Shown: positions 37,976 to 47,776 of the stretch, one piece after another
Position numbering within the stretch: position 1 is the first letter of the stretch
Layout of the letters: the number at the start of each line of letters is the position of its first letter
DNA from: Pseudomonas abyssi
GTDB lineage: Bacteria > Pseudomonadota > Gammaproteobacteria > Pseudomonadales > Pseudomonadaceae
Direction of reading: 5' to 3'
NCBI RefSeq assembly: GCF_002307495.1
Contig: NZ_NTMR01000002.1
Span: 310,001 to 374,000 of the forward strand
Length of the DNA stretch: 64,000 nt
The notes under the pieces: model-generated
Seen by the model: the letters and a program-made list of their open reading frames with translations, nothing else
Database searches by the model: none
Told to the model about the DNA's origin: nothing
Made by a program: the position numbers and the translations under genes

Positions 37976-40751
37976 CGCTCACCTCCTGACGCTCAAGGTT
38001 GAACTCCAGCAGGTCGCCACGGCGCTGCCCCTCATAACGACGCCCGGCAGCAGACAAGCTGCAATTGCCGGCATAGCGCACGGCAAAGCGCAGGGCGAAC
38101 TGGCCGGCCATGGATAGCCGCACCTCACGCTCGCCACGATATTCCCACGCCTGCAACGGCACATTGGCGTACTCCAGCGCCGGCGCTGTGTCGCGCGTCG
38201 CCTGCAACGCCAGCACCGCGCGGTCGTTGCTCAGATGCACATAGCGCCCCTGCGGCAGATCACGAACGCCGGCCACACCCTCGGAATTGAGCAAGTCCGG
38301 CCAGCCGAGCCGTGGGTCCAGACGCACGGTGCGCAGCCCTTGCAGGGAGCGCAACTGCCAGCGGCCGTCGGTGCGGCGCGCCATGCTCCCTTCATAGAGG
38401 CCGCGCACACGACGCAGATAGTCCCCCATCCAGAGCGAAATGGGCTGCTGGCGTTGCATCGCGGTGTACACGTCGTCCATCGCCTTGATCGACGCCTGCT
38501 TGGTGCCGGAATAGAAGTGGTAGTACAGATTCAGACCGCGCAGACGCCGGGGCGAGTCGGTCAGTTCAAAGGTATCGAGCACCCGCTCGAACCCGTAGAA
38601 GGGGCCGGTCCAGAGATTGGTATACAGGTTTTCGTTGATGATCGGCGCGTAGATCTGCAGACCGCCCGAGGTCGGTCACAGCAAGGGGTAGAGTCCGGTC
38701 AACGAGGGGTTGGCACGGGTGATAAAGGTCTCAGCACCGTTGACGTTAGCCATACCCGCCGCGTACGCCATGCCAATCGCCTCTGCACTGGGCAAGGCCT
38801 CTCCCGACCAGAAGATCAAGCGTACCTGCTTACCCGCCGGCAGCAGCTCACGCTGGATGTAGTCACGCGAGCCGACAATTTCCCGCTCAAGGTTCATGGT
38901 CGGGTAATTGGGGATCGCCATGTTCATCCCGTACTCGGCAGTGAAGCCTTCGCGTTGGCTGGCTTTTTCCGGCTCCCAGAAGAACGGATGGCTGAAGGTA
39001 TGGGTTGCCGGCTCGACCTTGGGGTCGGCAAAGATGCGCCGGGCAATCGGCTCCAGGCGCTTGGTGAGATAGGGGTACATGCCTTGGGGCCCCACCTCGC
39101 CTTCGACCACCGAGACCGAGGTCAGAAAGTCATGGGCGCGGATAAAGTCCTGCAGCACCACCTCACCGGAATAGGGTGTGCCCGGTATCTCGGCGCGGGA
39201 GGCAAAGCCATCACCGTCGATATGCACCGTGGCGATGCGGCGGCCGTTTTCAGTGGTGACGTCCAGGGCCGGCAGCGGTGGCAGTTGCAGGCTGTCCTGC
39301 AAGAAGCGGAACGGGTCCAGCATCCAGCGACGTCCAGAGGCCGACTCCTGAAACAGGTAGGGTGCCAGCGCATAGCCGCCCCAGTCTGCCGTGGCCACCG
39401 GTGTCAGCAGATTGCTCTGCTCGTCCTGCACCTGCAGCGCCGGCTTCAGCAGCCTGTTGTCGGCAGACAGGGCCAGCAGATCACGCGCGCGCAGTCGCAG
39501 CGGTGCTTCAAAACTGCCAACCAGCGCGGCATCCACCTGTTTGAGGCTGACCTCGCGCGGCTCGTAGGCCAGGCGACGCAGTCCCAGACGGGCAAGCAGG
39601 CGCGCGTCGTCTACCGGCATGCCGCCAAAGAACGCGATGCGCGTCCCCTCATTCAGCCGCGCCTGTAGAAAACGCCGGAACTGACCGGCCTGCGCTGGTG
39701 CACCGCTGGTCATCCACACCACGACGCCCGCGTAGAGCTCGTCAAAACGACGCTCGGGCAAGTGGCCGTCAACGGCAAAATAGTCGACACGATAGCCTAG
39801 GTATTCAAGCAAGCCGCCCAGCAGTACATGACCGGGCGAGCGGGTTAACTCACCTTCACGGGGGTCATACAGCAGAGCAATACGGCGCGGCACCACTTCC
39901 AGCGTGCCGACACCCAGAGAGTCCAGCTCCGGCGTTGTGATGACCGGCAGATAGCCCTGCTGCTGCAGCCGCTGACTCAGCTCGCGGGCCTGCGCACGCT
40001 GCTCCGGCGGCAGGTACTCAATCGCCACGACGAGCGTCCCGGCATCGAGCAGCGGCTTGAGCTGGCCATCAAGCCAGGCGCGATCACTTTCCGAAACCCG
40101 ACCGTATCGGTCCTGGGCCTGATCCCAGCTGGCTTCAAGCGACTCCACCGCAACCGCAGCCGGCGCAAAGCCCAGTTCCGGCAGTGCCTCAAAACCACGA
40201 TTGAAGAACAGCTGAAGATCCGGATAGTCGGTATGCAAGCGTTGCAACAGCGCGACCAGCCCCTGCTGCTGCGCCGGGCGCCGCTCCTCCGGCAGGCGCA
40301 TGAAGCTGTCCAGGGTGTCCAGAAACAGGCCGCTATACCCCTGACTGCGCAGGCGCGCGGCCCGCTCAAGCAGGTGCTGCTGCCAATCCGGACTGGCCAG
40401 GTCTGCTATATCGCTCTGCCACTCGTGATTACGCTCGCCGCTCGACAGGCGCGCCGCATCTGCCGAGGCTTCATCCTCAGGAGACAGCTCACCAACAGAC
40501 AGATAGGCAAAGGGGACGGCGCCCTGGGCGTGCAGAAAGGCAACCTGATCGGGCTGGACATGCCCAGGCTCCAGCACAACCCAATCGTATTGGGCCAGCT
40601 CGGGCAACGGCGGTTCGGCGGCATACCAGAAAGCCACCGACCCGGGCCCGGTTGAGGCCTGTGCTGATGCCATGCAAAGCAGCCCAGAGAGGGTGAGCAT
40701 CAGCGAACAGCACACCGTTCGGAGACGCAAAATTCCACGCGACAACAGCAC
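37953..40751 (-). pseudogene. pelA: PelA deacetylase/hydrolase, interrupted by one in-frame TGA
   Basis: Full-length PelA would be about 900 residues. After a signal peptide (cleavage near SAQAS) comes a GH166-like hydrolase domain (about 45-300), a middle domain and a CE18-like deacetylase with metal ligands in HIDGDGF (about 511) and HTFSH (about 585). A TGA at 38678-38676 stops translation after residue 691. The frame then runs on without another stop for 250 codons, through LYYHFYSG, which probably holds the catalytic His of the deacetylase. PelA partly deacetylates Pel, a step needed for export. The stop is in a leucine-TGA-proline context where an Arg CGA is likely ancestral, so a single C-to-T change explains it. 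The start is GTG 40751 with AGGAG eight bases upstream; TTG 40754 is the alternative. Confidence 0.9.
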
Positions 40752-40910
40752 CAAATTGTCTCCTAACCTGACGTCACTGTGTGAGTTTGGGAGTCAGCCT
40801 GGCGACGACAAAGAACGCATCCGTGGCAGGCGTCGCACAGCAAATCCAAATGATATTAAAGCGACACCATAACAAAACGATGACATATTCTCAATGCGCA
40901 ACGCTAGAAA

Positions 40911-40924
40911 GTCAATAAAATGGC
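40911..40924 (-). promoter_or_regulatory. FleQ-box-like site upstream of pelA
   Basis: GTCAATAAAATGGC (plus strand) matches 12 of 14 positions of the FleQ consensus GTCAATAAATTGAC known from P. aeruginosa pel. It lies 160 bp upstream of the pelA start. On the minus strand it includes TTGACT, which with GAGAAT 17 bp further on makes a weak sigma-70-like promoter. FleQ represses pel at low c-di-GMP and activates it at high c-di-GMP. Confidence 0.45.
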
Positions 40925-40942
40925 TTGATAAGGCACTCATAT

Positions 40943-40962
40943 GCCCCCTCTGGCAAGGGGGC
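40943..40962 (-). terminator. Hairpin after the ABC permease gene
   Basis: GCCCCCT and AGGGGGC form a perfect 7-bp stem around a 6-nt loop, 25 bases beyond the permease stop, between the exporter operon and the pel control region. No T-tract follows, so termination may be partial. Confidence 0.4.
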
Positions 40963-40986
40963 GCGCGCCGGGAGGGGACAGATCTG

Positions 40987-41748
40987 TCAGGGTTTGATGC
41001 GGTAGCCGGTGCGGAATATCCAGCTGATGACCAGCAGGCACAGCGTCAGGAACACCAGGGTCATGCCAACACTCACGCCAATGTGCACATCCGCCGCGCC
41101 ATAGAAGCTCCAGCGAAAGCCGCTGATCAGATACACCACCGGATTGAACAGCGTAACGGTCTGCCAAAACGGCGGCAGCATGGTGATGGAGTAAAAGCTG
41201 CCGCCCAGAAAGGCCAGCGGGGTGACGATCATCAGCGGAATGATCTGCAGCTTCTCGAAGCCGTCCGCCCAGACCCCGATAATAAAGCCGAACAGACTGA
41301 AGGTGATGGCGGTCAGCAGCAGAAAACCCAACATCCAGACCGGGTGCTGAATCTCATAGTCGACAAAGATCCGCGCCGTCAGCAATACCAGCAGGCCGAG
41401 CAACACCGACTTGGTGGCAGCTGCCCCCACGTAGCCGACCACAATCTCGAACGGCGACACCGGCGCAGACAGGATTTCGTAAATGGTGCCGGTGAAACGC
41501 GGCATGTAGATACCGAAGGAAGCATTGGAAATACTTTCGTTCAGCAGCATCAGCATGATCAGCCCGGGGATGATAAATGCCCCGTAGCTGACGCCGTCTA
41601 CCTCGGTCATGCGGGTGCCGATGGCCGCGCCGAAGACGATGAAATACAGCGACGTGGAGATCACTGGCGAGGCGATGCTCTGCAGCCGGGTGCGCAGCAT
41701 GCGCGCCATTTCGGCCAGGTAGATTGCCTTGACTCCTTGCAGGCTCAT
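40987..41748 (-). CDS. ABC-2 type exporter permease (YadH-like)
   Basis: A 253-aa inner-membrane protein with six predicted helices and the ABC-2 signature region ([34 protein letters not shown]). Length and order match E. coli YadH. It pairs with the ATPase encoded directly upstream, with a 4-bp overlap (ATGA), forming a half-size exporter. The substrate is unknown. It precedes the pel control region on the same strand, but a hairpin and 232 bp separate the two, so it is probably not part of pel. Confidence 0.92.
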   Translation of the reverse strand: MSLQGVKAIYLAEMARMLRTRLQSIASPVISTSLYFIVFGAAIGTRMTEVDGVSYGAFIIPGLIMLMLLNESISNASFGIYMPRFTGTIYEILSAPVSPFEIVVGYVGAAATKSVLLGLLVLLTARIFVDYEIQHPVWMLGFLLLTAITFSLFGFIIGVWADGFEKLQIIPLMIVTPLAFLGGSFYSITMLPPFWQTVTLFNPVVYLISGFRWSFYGAADVHIGVSVGMTLVFLTLCLLVISWIFRTGYRIKP

Positions 41749-42707
41749 GCGGCACCTCCCAGTGTCGACGCCTGTTGCGGTTGTTCGCGACTGTGCACCA
41801 GCCCGACAAAGATGTCCTCCAGCGAGCTCTGACTTGAACGCAGGTCCCGCACCTCAATTCCCAACTGATCCACACTACGCAACAGCTCGGCGATACCGCT
41901 CTGCTCGGCTTTGGCATCGAAGGTGTACACCAGCGCGTAGCCCTGCTCCTCCAGCGTCAGCGGATACTCCGCCAGCGCCGCCGGGATGGCCGGCAATGGC
42001 TGCTGCAACTGCAGCGTCAGCTGCCGGGTACCGAGCTGCTGCATCAGGCTGTGCTTGTCTTCGGTGAGGATCAGCTCGCCCTGACGGATCACGCCAATGC
42101 GATCCGCCATTTCTTCGGCTTCCTCGATATAGTGCGTGGTCAGAATGATGGTGACCCCGCGCTGCTGCAGGCGGCGCACCATATTCCACATATCCCGGCG
42201 CAGCGCCACATCGACCCCCGCGGTGGGCTCGTCGAGAAACAACACCTCCGGTTCGTGCGCCAGGGCCTTGGCAATCAGCACTCGACGCTTCATGCCGCCG
42301 GACAGATCCATGATCCGCTCATTGCGCTTGTCCCACAGCGACAGCTCACGCAGGATCTGCTCCAGCAGCGCATCATTGCGCGGCTTGCCAAACAAACCGC
42401 GACTGAGACGCACGGTAGCCCAGACGCTGTCGAACATGTTGTTGGTCAGCTCCTGCGGCACCAGGCCAATGCGCTGACGGGCCTGACGATAGTCGCGGCG
42501 GTTATCGAACCCGTCGACCAGCACTTGCCCGCCGGTCGGGTTCACCAGCCCGCATACGATGCTGATCAGCGTGGTCTTGCCAGCACCGTTGGGCCCAAGG
42601 AGCGCGAAGATTTCACCACGTCGGATCTGCAGGCTAACCCCCTTGAGCGCCTGAAAACCACTGGCGTAGGTTTTGGTCAGGTTGTCCACCGCAATAATGC
42701 TGTCCAC
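41745..42707 (-). CDS. ABC exporter ATP-binding protein (YadG-like)
   Basis: A 320-aa ATPase. Walker [10 protein letters not shown], the signature LSGGMKRR and Walker [11 protein letters not shown] are all present, followed by the ABC-2-type C-terminal domain. The start is GTG 42707 ([18 protein letters not shown]); the much longer open frame upstream (to 43349) runs antisense to the glutathione transferase gene and is not coding. No strong ribosome site precedes the GTG. Partner of the permease just downstream; similar to YadG of E. coli. Confidence 0.92.
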   Translation of the reverse strand: MDSIIAVDNLTKTYASGFQALKGVSLQIRRGEIFALLGPNGAGKTTLISIVCGLVNPTGGQVLVDGFDNRRDYRQARQRIGLVPQELTNNMFDSVWATVRLSRGLFGKPRNDALLEQILRELSLWDKRNERIMDLSGGMKRRVLIAKALAHEPEVLFLDEPTAGVDVALRRDMWNMVRRLQQRGVTIILTTHYIEEAEEMADRIGVIRQGELILTEDKHSLMQQLGTRQLTLQLQQPLPAIPAALAEYPLTLEEQGYALVYTFDAKAEQSGIAELLRSVDQLGIEVRDLRSSQSSLEDIFVGLVHSREQPQQASTLGGAA

Positions 42708-42851
42708 GCCGTCTCTACCCCTGTCTGCTCGATCACCCGTTGTGCAGCGGTACAACTGACCGCGCTTGAATTGCAATAGCGACCCTACACCAGATTGACG
42801 ACGAGGCGAAGCCAGACGACAGTTAGTCACTCCCCCTTGCGAGCACACCCC

Positions 42852-43451
42852 ATGAAAATCTACGGTGATCACCGCTCCGGCAATTGCTACAAGCTGGAGC
42901 TGCTGTGCGCCCTGCTTGACCTGGACTATGAATGGCAAACGGTGGACATCATGCGCGGCGACACTCGCACGCCCGACTTCCTGGCCCGCAACCCCAACGC
43001 CAAGGTGCCGCTGCTGGAACTGGACGACGGCCGCTGCCTGGCCGAGTCCAATGCCATCTTGCTGTTCCTCGCCGAGGGCAGCCGACTCGTTCCGACGGAG
43101 CCATTCAGCCGCGCCCGGATGCTTCAGTGGCTGTTCTTTGAGCAGTACAGCCACGAACCCTATATCGCCGTGGCGCGTTTTATCGCGCTTTACCTTGGCC
43201 TGCCAGAGGAGCGCCGAGCCGACTACCTGAGCAAACAGGCAGGTGGCTACAACGCGCTGGACGTGATGGAAACACAGCTGCAAAGCAGCCCCTATCTGGT
43301 TGCAGACGAGCCCAGCCTGGCCGATATCGCACTCTACGCCTACACCCACGTTGCCGCCGACGGCGGCTTTGAGCTGACAGGCTACCCTGCCATCACCGCC
43401 TGGCTGCGGCGCATCGAAAGCCTGCCTGGCTACCAGCCCATGAAGGCCTGA
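42852..43451 (+). CDS. Glutathione S-transferase family protein
   Basis: A 199-aa cytosolic GST. The thioredoxin-like N-terminal domain (about 1-80) has [10 protein letters not shown] at the active-site position, the cis-Pro segment NAKVPLLEL and the gamma-glutamyl-binding ESNAI. The C-terminal helical domain has the N-capping motif [14 protein letters not shown]. The substrate is unknown. ATG 42852 is preferred to an upstream in-frame start at 42795. It is divergent from the ABC exporter genes and converges on the TerC gene with a three-base gap. Confidence 0.92.
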   Translation: MKIYGDHRSGNCYKLELLCALLDLDYEWQTVDIMRGDTRTPDFLARNPNAKVPLLELDDGRCLAESNAILLFLAEGSRLVPTEPFSRARMLQWLFFEQYSHEPYIAVARFIALYLGLPEERRADYLSKQAGGYNALDVMETQLQSSPYLVADEPSLADIALYAYTHVAADGGFELTGYPAITAWLRRIESLPGYQPMKA

Positions 43452-43454
43452 ACC

Positions 43455-44186
43455 TCAGCCGTCCTGCTGCGTCCGGTTGCGGCGCACCCGGATGTTGAGC
43501 AGCTCGACCACTACCGAGAAGGCCATCGCAAAGTAGATATAGCCCTTGGGCACATGCACATCCAGCCCCTCGGCCATCAGCGTCAGGCCGATCATCATCA
43601 GGAACGACAGCGCCAGCATCTTGATGCTGGGGTGGCGGTCAACAAAGTCGCCGATGGACTTGGCGGCGAACAGCATCACCGCGACCGCGCCGAGGATAGC
43701 AATCACCATCACCGACAGGTGGTCCACCAGCCCGACGGCAGTAATCACCGAATCGAGGGAAAATACGATATCCAGCAGAGCGATCTGCACCACGATACCG
43801 ACCATGCCATTGCGCGCAGCCGCCGCCATTGAGGCCTCGGCCTCCGCCGGCGCCTCCAGACTCAGATGAATCTCGTGGGTCGCCTTGCCCAGCAGGAACA
43901 AGCCGCCGAGAATCAGCACCAGATCGCGTCCGGAAATATCCTGTCCCAGCACACTGAACCAGGGCTCGACCAGCCCGATAATCCAGGCCAGCGAAAACAG
44001 CAGAGCCAGCCGCGTCAGCATGGCAAAGCCGATACCCAGCCGGCGCGCCAGTTCACGCTGCTGCGGCGGCAGGCGGCCAACCAGAATAGAAATGAAGATG
44101 ATGTTATCGATGCCGAGCACAATTTCGAGCGCCAGCAAGGTCGCCAACGCCACCCAGGCTTCGGGCAGGAAGATCCAGTCAAACAT
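43455..44186 (-). CDS. TerC family integral membrane protein
   Basis: A 243-aa protein with about seven membrane helices. It has the TerC acidic motifs ALEIVLGIDNIIFISIL near the N-terminus and IALLDIVFSLDSVITAVG in the middle; the paired Asp residues are thought to bind metal. Members export Mn2+ or are linked to tellurium resistance; the substrate here is inferred only. No manganese riboswitch was recognised upstream. A 12-bp-stem hairpin (44293-44322) lies between it and the upstream gene. Confidence 0.9.
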   Translation of the reverse strand: MFDWIFLPEAWVALATLLALEIVLGIDNIIFISILVGRLPPQQRELARRLGIGFAMLTRLALLFSLAWIIGLVEPWFSVLGQDISGRDLVLILGGLFLLGKATHEIHLSLEAPAEAEASMAAAARNGMVGIVVQIALLDIVFSLDSVITAVGLVDHLSVMVIAILGAVAVMLFAAKSIGDFVDRHPSIKMLALSFLMMIGLTLMAEGLDVHVPKGYIYFAMAFSVVVELLNIRVRRNRTQQDG

Positions 44187-44292
44187 GGCAGGGGGTCCTG
44201 AGGAAGAAACGGTCGAGCTGACCGCTTGCGCAGATTAACGCAGCGCCATCAGGCTGGCGAGAGGGACGCAATCCAATAGAGTGTTGCAAGAC

Positions 44293-44322
44293 GCGTCAGT
44301 GGCCAACGCCGGCCACTGACGC
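44293..44322. terminator. Strong hairpin between the GST-like and TerC genes
   Basis: A perfect 12-bp stem, 44293-44304 with 44311-44322, and a 6-nt loop, eight bases beyond the stop of the upstream GST-like gene. No clear T-tract follows on the minus strand. Confidence 0.55.
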
Positions 44323-44330
44323 GGCTAGAC

Positions 44331-45266
44331 TCATGCCGCGCGAATACGGAAGCCGAAGCGCGGGAAGTGCACGTGTACCAGGCCGGCACGCTCATCTTCA
44401 CGGGCGATAATGATTTCCTCGGCGCCCTCGTACAGCAGAGTGCCCGCCACCTCATCGGTGCCGTAGTCGACCGCATTGACGATCACCGCCTGACCTGCGG
44501 CCAAGCCCGTCGGGCTGCTGATGGCATCGGTCGGCAGCGCCGCCGGTGTGGCCTCGCGGGCAATCCGAATCGCTTCGTCGGCGCTGAGCTCGGCATGCGA
44601 GCCGTGACCGATGTCGCGCACGCGCTGCATCCAGGCACGTACCGCCGGATAGGGCTCAAGGGCATCGGCTACCGCGCGGTTGGAAGCAACGAACCAGAGC
44701 GCGTGATAGTGGGAAAAGTCGGCGATGCTTGGCTGGCTGCCCAGCAGGAAGTCGCCATCGCGCTCCAGTTGGGTTTCCAGACGTGACAGCAGCGCCGGCC
44801 ACTGGCCCAGCGCCACCTCGGTATCCAGACGGCTGGCCGTCCCACCACTGAACAACTTCTGACGATCGGCCACAAAGCCCTTGATTACCTGCTCGGGCAT
44901 GCCGGCAAAGCGCTCGGCCAGACCCTTGGGCTGGAAGTTGATCGCCACGGCGTGCTGGAACAGCACCTGGTCGGCGAACTGCGCCAGGCTGGCAGCGGCC
45001 GCCTCCTGGCCCTCGGGAAACAGCGCCGGCGCTGCCTTTTCCTGCTCCAGACGGCGCGCGATCAGCGCGGTGTCGCAGTAAATGTCAGCCCCCACCTGCA
45101 GCACCGGTGTACGCCGGTAGCCACCGGTCAGCGCCGTCAGATCGGGCTTGGGCATCACCGGCGGAATCATCACCGAATGCCAGGACAGGCCCTTGAAGCC
45201 CAGCAGCAAGCGAGCTTTTTCGGCAAAGGGGGATTGCGGGTAGTGATGCAGAATCAGGTCGGTCAT
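44331..45266 (-). CDS. Glutathione S-transferase-like protein with extra C-terminal domain
   Basis: A 311-aa protein, longer than usual for the family. The N-terminal 80 residues are a GST thioredoxin-like fold (LHHYPQSPFAEKARLLLGFKGL, then RRTPVLQVG, then DTALIARRL). A helical domain with QPSIADFSHYHALWF follows. The last 85 residues (after ADEAIRIAREATP) form an additional region with GQAVIVNAVDYGTDEVAGTLL that looks like a small beta-rich domain. The function of the extension is unknown. It is a single-gene unit. Confidence 0.88.
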   Translation of the reverse strand: MTDLILHHYPQSPFAEKARLLLGFKGLSWHSVMIPPVMPKPDLTALTGGYRRTPVLQVGADIYCDTALIARRLEQEKAAPALFPEGQEAAAASLAQFADQVLFQHAVAINFQPKGLAERFAGMPEQVIKGFVADRQKLFSGGTASRLDTEVALGQWPALLSRLETQLERDGDFLLGSQPSIADFSHYHALWFVASNRAVADALEPYPAVRAWMQRVRDIGHGSHAELSADEAIRIAREATPAALPTDAISSPTGLAAGQAVIVNAVDYGTDEVAGTLLYEGAEEIIIAREDERAGLVHVHFPRFGFRIRAA

Positions 45267-45320
45267 GACAGCTCTCCGGCGAAATGAACCGCCACTGTAG
45301 ACCGCCCATACGGAGGCTGG

Positions 45321-45632
45321 CTAGCCCTTCGGGCCGACTGATAAGTCACCATCGGGCTGATCTATCAGGCACTCCTTGGCTTTGCGCGTCAGCGCCTTGA
45401 TCGCCCTCTCCTGTCGCAAGGCATCGCCATGACCGGCGCAGCTACGACGCCACACCAGCGCCGCCGCCGGACTGCGATTGAAGAAGCGCGCGCCCTTGCC
45501 GCTCTGATGCTGAAGAAAGCGCCGCTCAGGGTCCACACTGATGCCGGTATACAGGTGGCCATTCTCGGCACGCACCATGTAAACCCACCAGATACGCTCA
45601 ACCGCAGACAAGGTAGACTCTTCAACAGACAT
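45321..45632 (-). CDS. GIY-YIG domain protein (YhbQ-like)
   Basis: A 103-aa protein consisting mainly of a GIY-YIG nuclease fold. The motif appears as [16 protein letters not shown], followed by the catalytic-type Arg in [17 protein letters not shown] and the late Glu in [15 protein letters not shown]. YhbQ-type proteins are small stand-alone nucleases of unclear biological role. The start lies only 32 bp from the divergent asparaginase-like gene. Confidence 0.9.
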   Translation of the reverse strand: MSVEESTLSAVERIWWVYMVRAENGHLYTGISVDPERRFLQHQSGKGARFFNRSPAAALVWRRSCAGHGDALRQERAIKALTRKAKECLIDQPDGDLSVGPKG

Positions 45633-45664
45633 ACGCAGACAGACTCAGCGCAAAGGGATACCGG

Positions 45665-46147
45665 ATGTTCATTCAGATTTTCAGCACGGGCGGCACTATC
45701 GACAAGGTCTATTTCGACGCGCTCAGCGAGTTCCAGATCGGCGACCCCATGGCTGCAGACATCCTGCAGCAAGCGCGCGTCGGCTTTGAGTACCAAATCG
45801 AGTCACTGACACGCAAGGACAGTCTTGAACTGACCGACGCCGACCGCGATCTGATGCACGCCAGCGTCGCAGCCTGCCCCTATGAGCACATTCTGATTAC
45901 CCACGGAACCGATACCATGACGGTCACTGGGGCGGCGCTGGCGGATATCGAGGACAAGGTTATCGTACTCACCGGCGCGATGCAGCCGGCACGCTTTCGC
46001 GATACCGACGCCAGCTTCAACCTGGGCCTCGCCATCGGCGCCCTCAACTGCCTGCCCCACGGCGTCTACGTCGCCATGAGCGGCAAGGTGTTCCCGGTTG
46101 ACCAGGTACGCAAGAATCGGCTGGCCGGGCGGTTTGAAGCGCAGTAG
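45665..46147 (+). CDS. Minimal asparaginase-domain protein
   Basis: A 160-aa protein equal to the N-terminal catalytic half of type I/II asparaginases. It has the first active-site motif FSTGGTIDKVYFD near residue 7 and the second, ITHGTDTM, near residue 80, and it ends at KNRLAGRFEAQ. The C-terminal domain of full-length asparaginases (about 330 aa) is missing, but the end is clean, so this looks like a real short family rather than a truncation. Catalytic activity is uncertain. It starts 32 bp from the divergent GIY-YIG gene and is followed by a repeat element. Confidence 0.87.
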   Translation: MFIQIFSTGGTIDKVYFDALSEFQIGDPMAADILQQARVGFEYQIESLTRKDSLELTDADRDLMHASVAACPYEHILITHGTDTMTVTGAALADIEDKVIVLTGAMQPARFRDTDASFNLGLAIGALNCLPHGVYVAMSGKVFPVDQVRKNRLAGRFEAQ

Positions 46148-46154
46148 CAGCGGC

Positions 46155-46317
46155 AAGCCACAAGCCACAAGCCACAAGCCACAAGCCACATCAGATTGTG
46201 CTTTGGTTCGGCTTGTGCGCTTGTACCAACGTCCTTTACTGCTATCCAGGGCCTTGGGCTTACCGTCAACATCCGCCCTGCTCGGCCTTTTTGCTTGCAG
46301 CTTGAAGCTTGCGGCTG
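46155..46317. repeat. Heptad-repeat inverted element, copy 3
   Basis: The left arm is five perfect copies of AAGCCAC (46155-46189). The right arm is GCAGCTT, GAAGCTT, GCGGCTG (46297-46317), the reverse type. It fills the gap between the converging asparaginase-like and tldD genes. The five identical units suggest recent slippage growth. Confidence 0.75.
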
Positions 46318-46328
46318 CGGGACCGGCG

Positions 46329-47771
46329 TCAGCCGGTGCCGCCGACTGTAATCTGATCGATCTTCAGTGTCGGCTGACCAACGCCGACCGGCACCGACTG
46401 CCCATCCTTGCCGCACACGCCCACACCGGTATCGAGCTTCAGGTCGTGGCCGACCATGGAGACGCGGTTCATCACCTCGGGGCCGTTGCCGATCAGGGTG
46501 GCGCCCTTGACCGGGGCGGTGATCTTGCCGTCTTCGATCAGGTAGGCCTCACTGGTGGAGAAGACAAACTTGCCGCTGGTGATGTCGACCTGACCACCGC
46601 CCAGGTTGGCGCAGTAAATACCCTTTTTCACCGAGCGGATAATCTCTTCCGGATCGCTCTCGCCCGCCAGCATATAGGTATTGGTCATGCGCGGCATCGG
46701 CAGATGAGCATAGGATTCGCGGCGACCATTGCCGGTCGCGGGCACGCCCATCAGGCGCGCATTCAGCTTGTCCTGCATATAGCCTTTGAGTACGCCGTTT
46801 TCGATCAACGTGGTGCAGTTGGAGGGCACGCCCTCGTCATCGATACTGAGCGAGCCCCGGCGACCTGGCAGGGTGCCGTCATCGACGATGGTGCACAGGC
46901 TGGAGGCGACCTTCTCGCCCACTCGGCCACTGTAGGCCGAGCTGCCCTTGCGATTGAAGTCACCCTCAAGACCATGACCGACTGCTTCGTGCAGCAACAC
47001 CCCAGACCAGCCCGGGCCCATGACAACCGGCATGCTGCCGGCCGGCGCGGCGATCGCCTCGAGATTGACCAATGCCTGGCGCACGGCCTCACGCGCGTAT
47101 CCCAGCGCCCGCTCCTCTGCCTCGAAATACAGGTAGTCGGTGCGCCCACCGCCGCCACTGCTGCCGCGCTCGCGACGCCCGTTCTGCTCCATGATCACGC
47201 TGACGTTCATGCGCACCAGCGGGCGAATATCACCGGCCCAGGTGCCGTCACTGGCAGCAACCATCACGGTATCGTGGACCCCGGCCAGGCTGACCGTAAC
47301 CTGGCTGATACGCGGGTCGAGGCTGCGGGTAAAGGCGTCGATACGCTGCAAAAAGGCCACCTTGTCACCCTGCGGCAGCACATCCAGCGGGTTGTCCACG
47401 GCATACAGCGCAGCAGCCTGCGGACGTTGCCAGGCCTGCACGCTGCCGGCCTGGCCGGCCCGGGCGATGGAGCGCGCCGCGCCAGCCGCCTGGCTCAATG
47501 CCCCCAGACGAAGGTCATTGCTGTAGGCAAAGCCGGTCTTTTCTCCGGACAGGGCACGCACGCCAACGCCCTGGTCGACATGAAAGCTGCCGTCCTTGAC
47601 GATACCGTCCTCCAGCACCCAGGACTCGCTGATCTGGTGCTGAAAATACAGGTCGGCGGCGTCTACCCCCGGCGCCTGTACCAGTGAGCCCAGTACGCCG
47701 GCTACGGCATCTGCGCTCAACTCGGCGGGCTGCAGCAGCGCCTGCTCGGCGCGGGCGACGATATCACTCAT
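46329..47771 (-). CDS. tldD: Metalloprotease subunit TldD
   Basis: A 480-aa protein of the TldD/PmbA family. The zinc motif HEAVGH appears in [18 protein letters not shown], and conserved [15 protein letters not shown] and [19 protein letters not shown] follow. TldD with TldE (PmbA) degrades unfolded peptides and matures microcin B17 or CcdA in E. coli. pmbA is not within the window. ATG 47771 with AGGAG ten bases upstream is chosen; an in-frame GTG at 47777 overlaps the upstream stop and is too close to the ribosome site. Last gene of the mreB-to-tldD run. Confidence 0.96.
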   Translation of the reverse strand: MSDIVARAEQALLQPAELSADAVAGVLGSLVQAPGVDAADLYFQHQISESWVLEDGIVKDGSFHVDQGVGVRALSGEKTGFAYSNDLRLGALSQAAGAARSIARAGQAGSVQAWQRPQAAALYAVDNPLDVLPQGDKVAFLQRIDAFTRSLDPRISQVTVSLAGVHDTVMVAASDGTWAGDIRPLVRMNVSVIMEQNGRRERGSSGGGGRTDYLYFEAEERALGYAREAVRQALVNLEAIAAPAGSMPVVMGPGWSGVLLHEAVGHGLEGDFNRKGSSAYSGRVGEKVASSLCTIVDDGTLPGRRGSLSIDDEGVPSNCTTLIENGVLKGYMQDKLNARLMGVPATGNGRRESYAHLPMPRMTNTYMLAGESDPEEIIRSVKKGIYCANLGGGQVDITSGKFVFSTSEAYLIEDGKITAPVKGATLIGNGPEVMNRVSMVGHDLKLDTGVGVCGKDGQSVPVGVGQPTLKIDQITVGGTG

Positions 47772-47776
47772 GTTCA

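Noticed and set aside
38676-38678. Selenocysteine at the pelA TGA
   Set aside because: PelA is not a selenoprotein family, the expected residue is probably Arg, and I see no obvious SECIS-like stem right after the codon.
41745-43349. 534-codon version of the ABC ATPase
   Set aside because: The first 214 codons run antisense to the GST gene and lack homology; the ATPase proper begins at GTG 42707.
44187-44330. Manganese (yybP-ykoY) riboswitch upstream of the TerC gene
   Set aside because: The region contains only a simple 12-bp hairpin; the conserved riboswitch loops are not visible.
46155-46189. CRISPR-like array
   Set aside because: Units are 7 bp, directly joined without spacers, and there are no cas genes.
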